NCBI GenBank assembly: GCA_949502025.1
Contig: CATBCG010000081.1
Location: 1-39,433, forward strand
DNA from: MGBC131033 sp910585655
GTDB taxonomy: Bacteria > Bacillota > Clostridia > Lachnospirales > Lachnospiraceae
Direction: 5' to 3'
Length of the DNA: 39,433 bases
The notes under the pieces were generated by a model. That model was given only the letters and a program-made list of their open reading frames with translations, was not told the DNA's origin and searched no databases. A program made the translations under genes and the position numbers. Below are positions 7,885 to 14,772 of the stretch, piece after piece. Position 1 is the first letter of the stretch. The number at the start of each line of letters is the position of its first letter.

Positions 7885-7913
7885 AGTATATGAAAAAACC
7901 ATAAATCTGTCAA
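7885..7913 (-). promoter_or_regulatory. promoter of candidate ncRNA
   Basis: TTGACA, 17-bp spacer, TATACT on the minus strand. It lies about 60 bp after the stop of the carboxylesterase gene and has no start codon with a ribosome binding site close downstream. Confidence 0.7.
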
Positions 7914-7975
7914 CATATAAATAATACACAAAATTGTTGATTTCTGTAAAAAACATACAAAAACTTACTTCTTGT

Positions 7976-9379
7976 TTAACTAAACACCAAGTATTCCTCT
8001 CCTTCTGCCGTGCATGGCTTCCACTCCGGCAAAGCCGTTCCGTCCGCTAACAGCGTCTCTTCCTTTTCCCCGTCTTTGTTTGGATCTCCGGTTTTCATAA
8101 AATTCGTCCAGTACGCCATCATTTTCTCGCTGAGGGCATAGTCCCGTTCTTCCATCGGTCTCCAGCAACGCTTTACGGTTCCCATCATATACCACAACTC
8201 GGCAGAATGGAAGGCTCCGTTGTCGTCTCCTGGAAGCTGTCTGGTAAAATAGTAGACATAGGATGGCTTACGCCCCAGCTCCTGCCCCTTCTTTGACCAG
8301 GCAAGACAGCCCTTGTGCAGGTTACTCTTTTCCGGTTGCCCACCGTCCTCCTTTGGCACAAAAATATCATTTGCCGTGCTGCCTAACATATACGGGATAT
8401 CCGGATGAAGACCTTCTTCCAGGATAGCATTGTAGCCCTTTGGCAGTACATAACCGTCTATCGTCGGTACAAACACCAGTCCCTTACCGGACTGGAAGCA
8501 CTCCATCATCGTCTTGCCAAACGCCTCATTGATTTCCTCCAGGGATTTTGCCCGCAGCTCTTTTAGGCTTGACGCTCCAGTATGCGTGACAAAGCCCTTT
8601 CCGACCTCCATCGCCTCTTCCACGCTCATATCCCGGTTCAGTCCATTATCGTAACCGCCGCCGCTTTGTAAAATCGCTCGCTGAATCATTCCCTTTGTCA
8701 ATGGAGAGGAAAGCAGCGTCTGAGTACTCATTGCGCCGGCGGACTGACCGAACACCGTCACCCGCTCCGGATCGCCACCAAAGGCGGCAATGTTTTCCTG
8801 TACCCACTTTAAAGCAGCAATCTGATCTAAAATACCATAGTTACCGCAATGACCTCCTTCGTCCTCCTCTGCCAGCCAAGGATGATTCAAAAAGCCAAAT
8901 ACACCCAATCGGTAGTTTATCGTTACAAGAATCACACCACGCTTTGCATAAGCCTCTCCGTCAAATTCCAGTTCCGAACCAAAACCACCCATAAAAGCCC
9001 CGCCATGAATCCATACCGCCACCGGGTACGGTGGCGGTGCGACCGGGTACGGTGGCGATGCGACTGGAACCGATGGCGATGCACTCGGATCCGGCGTCCA
9101 TACATTTAAGTACAGACAGTCCTCACTTTGTCCCGGCATGAAATCCGGGTTCTCGTAAAATTCAATCGTATACATCTCCCCTGGTTCGTGTCCTCTTTGC
9201 GGACACATATTTGGAAACGTCTTCGCTTCCTTTACGCCCTCCCAAGGTTCTGGCTCCACTGGCGCGTGAAAGCGCAGATCTCCTACTGGTGGTTTAGCGT
9301 AGGGAATTCCTTTATAAACCTGATAACCTGCCTCCTGAATTCCCTCTATCAGACCTTTTGTTGTTTTTACTGTTGGCAT
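7976..9379 (-). CDS. type-B carboxylesterase (para-nitrobenzyl esterase family)
   Basis: A 467-residue cytosolic carboxylesterase of the COesterase family. The N-terminal hallmark YKGIPYAKPPVGDLRF, the EDCLYLNVW motif, the oxyanion loop WIHGGAFMGG, the nucleophile elbow GQSAGA (about S213) and a late histidine (FHSAELWYMMG) are all present. It hydrolyses carboxylic esters; the natural substrate is unknown. The ATG at 9379 follows GGAGGAG at 7 nt and starts the conserved TVKTTKGLIEG segment, so the longer frame to 9466 is not used. Just before the oxyanion loop an unusual Pro/Val/Ala-rich insert (PVASPPYPVAPPPYPVA) is encoded by a 21-bp tandem repeat. It is transcribed away from the acetyltransferase remnant and is probably monocistronic. 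Confidence 0.88.
   Translation of the reverse strand: MPTVKTTKGLIEGIQEAGYQVYKGIPYAKPPVGDLRFHAPVEPEPWEGVKEAKTFPNMCPQRGHEPGEMYTIEFYENPDFMPGQSEDCLYLNVWTPDPSASPSVPVASPPYPVAPPPYPVAVWIHGGAFMGGFGSELEFDGEAYAKRGVILVTINYRLGVFGFLNHPWLAEEDEGGHCGNYGILDQIAALKWVQENIAAFGGDPERVTVFGQSAGAMSTQTLLSSPLTKGMIQRAILQSGGGYDNGLNRDMSVEEAMEVGKGFVTHTGASSLKELRAKSLEEINEAFGKTMMECFQSGKGLVFVPTIDGYVLPKGYNAILEEGLHPDIPYMLGSTANDIFVPKEDGGQPEKSNLHKGCLAWSKKGQELGRKPSYVYYFTRQLPGDDNGAFHSAELWYMMGTVKRCWRPMEERDYALSEKMMAYWTNFMKTGDPNKDGEKEETLLADGTALPEWKPCTAEGEEYLVFS
9021..9083. repeat. three tandem 21-bp units inside the carboxylesterase gene
   Basis: Units at 9021-9041, 9042-9062 and 9063-9083. The first two differ at one base and the third is more diverged. 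Each encodes seven residues (PPYPVAP-like), so changes in copy number keep the frame. Confidence 0.85.
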
Positions 9380-9469
9380 AATGCTCCTCCATTCTTTTGT
9401 TCTTTGTTTTATTTTAGCAAAACTTTCCGTGGAAAGAAAGGGATTTTTTTTGTGTTTGATATCCAATCC

Positions 9470-9498
9470 TTGCTATCAAATTCGACTTGTACTATAAT
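9470..9498 (+). promoter_or_regulatory. promoter before truncated acetyltransferase
   Basis: TTGCTA, 17-bp spacer, TATAAT. It is followed by AGAAAGGAG and the ATG at 9538, so expression signals are intact although the gene is not. Confidence 0.7.
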
Positions 9499-9537
9499 CG
9501 TTTTCAGGGATAAATAAATTTTCAGAAAGGAGCCGAC

Positions 9538-9819
9538 ATGGTAAAGCAAGCAAAACCATATGATTTAGAACTGGTTGCCAGCCTGGCAGCCCAGCTTTGG
9601 GACAGCCATACGCCAAATGATTTAAAAGAAGAATTTTCTGAACTGATACAGTCAAAGAACGCCTGTTTTTTCCTCAAATACGACACTTATAACCCTCACT
9701 TCCATGCCGCTATCTCTGGCAGCCGCATAGCTGCCAGAATAAGCTTTCGGCAGGTCAAAAAAATCTACGATTTTCCCAGCCTCAACACTAAACATTATCG
9801 GATAACCAATAACGAATAA
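9538..9819 (+). pseudogene. truncated GNAT acetyltransferase, aminoglycoside 6'-N-acetyltransferase-like
   Basis: The first ~50 codons (MVKQAKPYDLELVASLAAQLW...ELIQSKNACFFLKYD) read like the N-terminus of an AAC(6')-type GNAT enzyme, including the start motif and the first strand FFLKY. The remaining codons up to the stop at 9819 do not look like GNAT sequence, and the acetyl-CoA-binding motif (R/Q-x-x-G-x-G/A) is absent. A perfect 9-bp hairpin (9715-9738, TCTGGCAGC / GCTGCCAGA) lies just after the point where similarity stops, so a rearrangement or insertion there probably destroyed the gene. A working acetyltransferase is not expected. Confidence 0.6.
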
Positions 9820-9906
9820 CTTTTCCGGGGCAAAACAACCATAAACCAAAACTTCCGGATTGCTTAGGCTTAAAATCCTGTACGGGACTCTCTGTTGTAT
9901 CTCTTT

Positions 9907-10422
9907 TTAAATTTCTATTCCAAACTCTATCGTCTGATTGAGCTGATCCAGCTTCATCTGGATTTCCATAATTTCCTCTGAAATATGTTCAAATTCCTGC
10001 TTGACCAGATTCAGATCATAGTTGACATACATATACTCTATCAGGTTGTTAGAACGCATATAGGAGTTCTCCTTCCGCTGCTTTGGCTGCAACTTCCGCA
10101 TATAGTCCAACTGCTGCTTCCGCCGATTGAGCTGTGCCATCACTACCAATGCCTGGTCAATCGTCATGCTTTGCCCGTCCTCTAATGTCAGGAAGGTGGT
10201 CACATTATAACAGTTTATCGCATGCTTGATCGTAGCAATCTTCCTGTCAAGCCCTTCTATCGTCTTTGCTACCGTCTGGTAATCATATTCCGGTATGACT
10301 GCTTCCTCACCATTTGCTACCACATAAGTACAACATTCTGACTCCAACTGCAACCAGTAGCTTTTTTCCTCATTTAACTGCTTCAAAAGCTTGTTTGCAT
10401 AAGCAGATGTTACCTTTTTCAT
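9907..10422 (-). CDS. DIP1984/DUF6847-like small coiled-coil protein
   Basis: A 171-residue soluble protein, largely alpha-helical with heptad-like stretches at both ends (KLLKQLNEEKSYWLQLE; QEFEHISEEIMEIQMKLDQL). The central block, with IDRKIATIKHAIN-like spacing and DGQSMTIDQALVVMAQL, resembles the DIP1984 family (DUF6847), whose function is unknown. The assignment is tentative. The ATG at 10422 has AGGAGG 10 nt upstream. No operon partner: the thiolase gene upstream ends at 10553, and downstream is the acetyltransferase remnant on the other strand. Confidence 0.55.
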   Translation of the reverse strand: MKKVTSAYANKLLKQLNEEKSYWLQLESECCTYVVANGEEAVIPEYDYQTVAKTIEGLDRKIATIKHAINCYNVTTFLTLEDGQSMTIDQALVVMAQLNRRKQQLDYMRKLQPKQRKENSYMRSNNLIEYMYVNYDLNLVKQEFEHISEEIMEIQMKLDQLNQTIEFGIEI

Positions 10423-10552
10423 CGTTCCCCAATCCTCCTAATGCTTTTTTTCTACACATACCTGGTGGTTCGGATGATCCTTTTGCCTTTGCTATCATAC
10501 AACATTTTATATCTTATCGCAACTGTTTTTTCTATTATTTTCTATTTTTTTA

Positions 10553-11734
10553 TTATGCTCTTTTTACTACTGTCGCGCAACCCATTCCACCGCCGATGCA
10601 AAGCGTCGCCAGTCCGGTTTTTGCTTCTCTTCGCTTCATTTCATAGAGCAAAGTCACCAGAATCCGACAGCCAGAAGCACCTACCGGATGCCCCAATGCA
10701 ATCGCGCCGCCGTTGACATTCAGCTTCGCACCATCAATTCCCAGCTCTCTTGCCACTGCCAGAGATTGTGCGGCAAAGGCTTCGTTTGCCTCAATCAAGT
10801 CAAACTCTTCTATCGTCATTCCTGTTTTTTCCATTACTTTCCTGGTAGCCGCTACCGGTCCCACGCCCATCACAGACGGATCGACGCCAGCCAATGCTCC
10901 GGCTTCCCAATAGGCAAGCGGTGTTGCGCCCAATTCTTTTGCCTTTTCCTCGCTCATCACCACCAACGCAGCCGCTCCATCGTTGATACTGGAGGAATTA
11001 GCGGCTGTCACGATTCCGTCCGGTTTAAATGCAGGACGCAGCCGGGCAATTCCCTCTGCTGTCGTCCCCGGACGCGGACCCTCGTCTGTATCAAATATCA
11101 CGGTCTCCTTTTTCTGCTTTACCTCTACTGCCACAATCTCTTCCTGAAAACGTCCGGCTTCTCTGGCAGCGCACGCTTTCTGCTGGCTTTCGGCAGCAAA
11201 AGCATCCAGCTCTTCACGGGTAAGCCCCCAGCGTTCAGCTACGTTTTCTGCCGTAATCCCCATATGATAATCCCCAAACGCATCCCAAAGGGCATCGTTG
11301 ACCATGGAATCAACCATCGGCGCATTGCCCATCCGATACCCATAGCGCGCCTGTTTCAGCACATAAGGCGCCATCGACATATTTTCCATTCCGCCTGCCA
11401 CTACTACTTCCGCCTCTCCGGTCAGTATCAGCCGAGCTGCCGTATTGACGCTTTCCAATCCGGAGCCGCATACGACGTTTAAGGTCACTGCCGGAACCTC
11501 AATCGGAATCCCTGCCCGAACCGACGCCTGCCTTGCTACATTCTGACCCTGACCTGCCTGAAGTACGCAGCCCATATAGACTTGATCCACCTGCTCCGGC
11601 GCTACGCCTGCCCGTTTTAAAGCTTCCCGGATCACAATCGTTCCCAGCTCTGCCGCCGGAACGGCGCTTAACGTTCCTCCCATGCTTCCTATCGCAGTAC
11701 GACATGCCCCTGCCAATACAATCTTCCTGCTCAT
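10553..11734 (-). CDS. thlA: acetyl-CoA C-acetyltransferase (thiolase)
   Basis: A 393-residue biosynthetic thiolase that condenses two acetyl-CoA to acetoacetyl-CoA, the first step towards butyrate-type fermentation in Clostridia. The nucleophile is in NVVCGSGLESV (C89), the catalytic His in ALGHPVGASG (H349) and the second Cys in TLCIGGGMG (C379), so the active site is complete. It is expected in the cytosol. It has its own consensus promoter with a 12-bp palindrome touching the -35 box, which points to repressor control. The other butyrate genes (hbd, crt, bcd-etf) are not in the window. The symbol thlA is by function; atoB would be equally valid. Confidence 0.93.
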   Translation of the reverse strand: MSRKIVLAGACRTAIGSMGGTLSAVPAAELGTIVIREALKRAGVAPEQVDQVYMGCVLQAGQGQNVARQASVRAGIPIEVPAVTLNVVCGSGLESVNTAARLILTGEAEVVVAGGMENMSMAPYVLKQARYGYRMGNAPMVDSMVNDALWDAFGDYHMGITAENVAERWGLTREELDAFAAESQQKACAAREAGRFQEEIVAVEVKQKKETVIFDTDEGPRPGTTAEGIARLRPAFKPDGIVTAANSSSINDGAAALVVMSEEKAKELGATPLAYWEAGALAGVDPSVMGVGPVAATRKVMEKTGMTIEEFDLIEANEAFAAQSLAVARELGIDGAKLNVNGGAIALGHPVGASGCRILVTLLYEMKRREAKTGLATLCIGGGMGCATVVKRA

Positions 11735-11800
11735 TCTATGATACTCCTTTCCTGGCTAGCCCCTACAAGGCTTATCCCGCTCTTGTTTTATCTGTCATCT

Positions 11801-11829
11801 ATCATAACCCAGACAGGCAAAATTGTCAA
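11801..11829 (-). promoter_or_regulatory. promoter of thiolase gene
   Basis: TTGACA, 17-bp spacer, TATGAT on the minus strand, about 65 bp before the thiolase ATG. It lies between the radical SAM stop (11873) and thlA, so the thiolase is not simply the fifth gene of the GH3 operon. Confidence 0.7.
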
Positions 11830-11841
11830 TACAACGTTGTA
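11830..11841. promoter_or_regulatory. palindromic operator candidate at thiolase promoter
   Basis: TACAACGTTGTA is a perfect 12-bp palindrome with a central CG, directly abutting the -35 hexamer. A central CG is typical of LacI-family operators. The cognate regulator is not in the window. Confidence 0.45.
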
Positions 11842-11872
11842 CTAATTTTAAATACTTATTAAGGGACTCTGC

Positions 11873-13111
11873 TTACGGCAGCCGTTTTAAACAGCAGTTT
11901 TTCGCTTTCCTGCCGCTGCCACACGGGCATAAACTGTTACGGTTAATTTTGCGAAAGCTCTGCCGTTCCTCCTCTGCCATCCTGCGCATTATTTCCTCTC
12001 CGGCAACGCCCTGTCTGGAAAATTCCATCGCTCTTTTTAACCGTGGCTCGGCATACGAAAGAAAAGAACGAATACCCTCACAAAGATAAAAATGCCCCTT
12101 CTCTCCCTCGCCGCTTGTTACAAAACGATCCTTTGGGCATCCTCCCCTGCAAATCCGCAGCCATGGGCAAGCCAGACATTCCTGTGTAAGTCCTTCCTTT
12201 TTTCCCCTGGCAAACTCTGTCTGTCTTTTGGACTGAAGCAGATCAGCCAGTCGTTCATTTTTTATATTACCAATCAAATGAGCCTGATCCACAAAATGAT
12301 CGCAGGAATAAACACCCCCGTCCCGTTCTACTACCAATACATTGCCGCATATTTCCTGGAGGTTACAAAGACGCGGCTCTCCGCCCGCCAAAGCCAACGC
12401 TACCTCGTCAAATAGCTGCACATGCTGCCTGCCCATATCATGAAAAAACCATTGTGCAAATACGTCCTTTAAAAACTCGCCATAGGAGGCAGAACCGACT
12501 GACTTTTCTTCTGCCGTCTGTATTACAATCGGAATAAACTGTATCCAGCCTGTTCCAAACTCCTTTAACGCCTGATAGGTTTCTACCCCGTTTTGGGCAG
12601 TCTCTTCTGTCACCGTGCAGAGCAAATCCGGCTGGATTCCCCGCTCCTGCAGACATCTAATCGCCTCTGCCGTCTTCTGATAGGTTCCTGCTCCGGCGCC
12701 GTCCCTACGGTGGAGATCATGAAGCCACTCCGCGCCGTCTATACTGATTCCTACATCGAACTGCTCCTTTGCCAGAAAATCAGCCCATTCTTCGTCTAGC
12801 AGCAAGCCGTTTGTCTGTAAACTGTTCCAAACCTGCTTTCCCGGCGGGCAATAGCGTTTCTCCAATGCCACCGCCTTTTGGTAAAAGGGCAAGCCTGCTA
12901 ACGTAGGCTCGCCCCCATGCCAGGTAAAGGAAATTACTTCTCCGGCAGCGCTCTGGCAATAGTTACGGATAAAGGCTTCTAATATATCCTCCTCCATACA
13001 TTGCATCGGCGCTCTGCCATTGTCTGCCTGCAAATAATAGCAATAACTACAGCGCATATTGCACAGGGAGCCAATCGGCTTTACCATCACTACAAATTCT
13101 CTTTGTTCCAT
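11873..13111 (-). CDS. radical SAM protein, anaerobic sulfatase-maturating enzyme (anSME) type, with SEC-C tail
   Basis: A 412-residue radical SAM/SPASM enzyme. The [4Fe-4S] motif is C17-x3-C21-x2-C24 (CNMRCSYC), followed by the anSME-typical FTWHGGEPTLAGLPFY and SIDG. A SPASM/twitch region with many cysteines (ICGNVLV...GVYSCDHFV; CLACPWLRICRGGCPKD) holds the auxiliary clusters. The last 25 residues form a SEC-C zinc motif (CPCGSGRKAKNCC). anSMEs convert an active-site Cys or Ser of sulfatases to formylglycine, but no sulfatase is encoded here, so the substrate may be elsewhere or different. It starts 2 nt after the stop of the dienelactone hydrolase-like gene and is the last gene of a tight four-gene unit. 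Confidence 0.85.
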   Translation of the reverse strand: MEQREFVVMVKPIGSLCNMRCSYCYYLQADNGRAPMQCMEEDILEAFIRNYCQSAAGEVISFTWHGGEPTLAGLPFYQKAVALEKRYCPPGKQVWNSLQTNGLLLDEEWADFLAKEQFDVGISIDGAEWLHDLHRRDGAGAGTYQKTAEAIRCLQERGIQPDLLCTVTEETAQNGVETYQALKEFGTGWIQFIPIVIQTAEEKSVGSASYGEFLKDVFAQWFFHDMGRQHVQLFDEVALALAGGEPRLCNLQEICGNVLVVERDGGVYSCDHFVDQAHLIGNIKNERLADLLQSKRQTEFARGKKEGLTQECLACPWLRICRGGCPKDRFVTSGEGEKGHFYLCEGIRSFLSYAEPRLKRAMEFSRQGVAGEEIMRRMAEEERQSFRKINRNSLCPCGSGRKAKNCCLKRLP

Positions 13112-13113
13112 TT

Positions 13114-13914
13114 CTACTCCGTAAGTTCCTTTTTTGTTCCTTCGTCCTTTAACTGCTCCTCAAAAAATGTCAGAACCTTTTCCCAGGAATCCATCGCCTG
13201 TTCCTGGCGGTACATCGGGCTATGGTAATACCAAAAACCATGTCCGGCGCCGTCATAGCGGAAGAATTGATATTCCTTATGCAGCTCTTTCAACTTGGCT
13301 TCCAACTCGTCTACCGCCTCTTTTGTTGGATTCCGATCGTCATTTCCAAAAATGCCCAAAAGCGGGCAACTTAGCTTTTCTGCATATTCGATCGGCGCTA
13401 CCGGACGAGCTGCCGTCGCCTCTTCCGGTGCTGCTACTACACCGCCGCCCCAGCAGTCAACTGCCGCAGAAAATCCTTCTACCGTACAGGCAGCCAAAAA
13501 CGCATGACGTCCGCCGGAGCAAGTACCAATCACGCCTACCTTACCATTGGAATCCGGCTGGATATTTAAAAACTGAAGCGAAGCTTTACAGTCTGCCATC
13601 ACAGTTTCATCCGGCGTCCCCCCGGCTTCTCTGGCGGCAGTCGCTACCTCGGCTGGATTTCCCGTACCGAAATCCCGGAAAATATCCGGGCATACTACAT
13701 GATAACCATGCGCTGCAAAACGTCTGGCAGTCTCCCGGTAAAATTCATCCCAGCCTGGCATATGCGGAATCAGCACAACCCCAGGAACCTTCTCCACTCC
13801 CAGAGGACGACAGTCATACGCCCAAAGAGGCTTGTCTCCATGCCCTGGAATCACTATGGTCTGTGCAAGCATTCCTTCGTATTTTCCGGTATCCAAATCA
13901 TTCCATTTTGTCAT
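13114..13914 (-). CDS. dienelactone hydrolase family protein
   Basis: A 266-residue alpha/beta hydrolase of the DLH family. The elbow GTCSGG carries the nucleophilic Cys (about C132), the acid is in GNDDRNP (about D192/193) and the His in DGAGHGFWYY (about H225). The family cleaves lactones or related esters; the substrate here is unknown. The ATG at 13914 lies one nucleotide after the stop of the upstream gene, and its AGGGAGAGGA ribosome binding site overlaps that gene's last codons, which indicates translational coupling. A GTG seven codons upstream is rejected. Confidence 0.85.
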   Translation of the reverse strand: MTKWNDLDTGKYEGMLAQTIVIPGHGDKPLWAYDCRPLGVEKVPGVVLIPHMPGWDEFYRETARRFAAHGYHVVCPDIFRDFGTGNPAEVATAAREAGGTPDETVMADCKASLQFLNIQPDSNGKVGVIGTCSGGRHAFLAACTVEGFSAAVDCWGGGVVAAPEEATAARPVAPIEYAEKLSCPLLGIFGNDDRNPTKEAVDELEAKLKELHKEYQFFRYDGAGHGFWYYHSPMYRQEQAMDSWEKVLTFFEEQLKDEGTKKELTE

Positions 13915-13915
13915 C

Positions 13916-14770
13916 TTATCCTCTCCCTTCTGCACTAATGATATTTTTCCCTATATAATATGCCTGTTCATATCCCTGCGCTCTGGCGCTCTTTGCTGCC
14001 GCCTCCGCTTTTACTCCGGATTCACACAGAAATACCAATATTTGTTCCTTGGGGCAAGTCTGTAAAAATGCGTTAAGTCTTGGCAGCGGGCAGACCAATA
14101 CCTCCGGAAAGTCCTCAAACACACCTTCTCCCGTTCCTACATATACCAAAATCCCGCCCTGACGCTGCTTTTCCTTTGCTGCCTCTCTGGACAGGTGAAG
14201 CTGCAGGGCAGCATGAAGATGGATGTCTTTTAATGTCCCGTCTGCCAGGGTCAGTCGTAAAAACTCCCCTGCGATTTCTCCCTTTAGGATATCCTGATCC
14301 GTAAAATGGCTAATCTTAACACAATTCGGGCAGCCTGTCAGAGTAATCACCTGTCCTCTGCCGCCTAACAAAAAGATTTGACCGGAAGACTTATCCGGGC
14401 AGATATCCAAAATCGGTTCCGTCGGCGTAAGCACTCCGTCTGCAGTAAGAGCCTTTAGATTCTCCGGCTGCCACACACTGCCCCGCAAAGAAGAATATGC
14501 CGCCGGACGGCTCCGGGCAGACTCCGTTTCCATTCCTGCTGCCAGAAATCCGCCCTCCGTCCAGGCGACGGCGGTAAAGCTACAAGGTGGATAATAACCC
14601 TGATATTCTTTGTTAAAGTCAAATTGCTCCCACTGCCAGAACGCCTCCTGATCGGAGCCTTCCTGCTTTCCGCCTCTCCACAAATACCCTTCTTTATCAA
14701 CTGCCAGCCCTCTTTTCCCATCCTCTGACTGGCAGTATTTCACAAAAGATTCTATTTCCACTTTGATCAC
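13916..14770 (-). CDS. unknown protein with rhodanese-like C-terminal segment
   Basis: A 284-residue protein with no signal peptide. Residues about 1-180 are rich in beta strands, with WRGG, LAAGME and LLGGRG turns reminiscent of a propeller or WG-type sheet, and include a CPNC motif; no family is recognised. Residues about 200-280 look like a rhodanese module, with the active-loop pattern LVFLCESGVKAEAA (about C249) followed by GYEQAYYIG. Rhodaneses carry sulfur or other groups on this cysteine. The gene starts 2 nt after the GH3 stop and is coupled to the DLH gene. Its place between a glucosidase and two modifying enzymes suggests a role in the same pathway. Confidence 0.55.
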   Translation of the reverse strand: MIKVEIESFVKYCQSEDGKRGLAVDKEGYLWRGGKQEGSDQEAFWQWEQFDFNKEYQGYYPPCSFTAVAWTEGGFLAAGMETESARSRPAAYSSLRGSVWQPENLKALTADGVLTPTEPILDICPDKSSGQIFLLGGRGQVITLTGCPNCVKISHFTDQDILKGEIAGEFLRLTLADGTLKDIHLHAALQLHLSREAAKEKQRQGGILVYVGTGEGVFEDFPEVLVCPLPRLNAFLQTCPKEQILVFLCESGVKAEAAAKSARAQGYEQAYYIGKNIISAEGRG

Positions 14771-14772
14771 TT

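Noticed and set aside
9652..9849. A 65-codon minus-strand frame with plausible protein-like sequence
   Set aside because: Its last codons are antisense to the conserved acetyltransferase N-terminus and it lacks a ribosome binding site. It may be the worn end of a lost gene, but this cannot be supported.
10688..11482. A 264-codon open frame antisense to the thiolase gene
   Set aside because: No recognisable motif; the thiolase has all catalytic residues, so the frame is a shadow.
13134..13958. A 274-codon open frame antisense to the dienelactone-hydrolase gene
   Set aside because: Pro/Leu/Ser-rich shadow of a GC-richer gene; the opposite strand has a clear family assignment and coupling.
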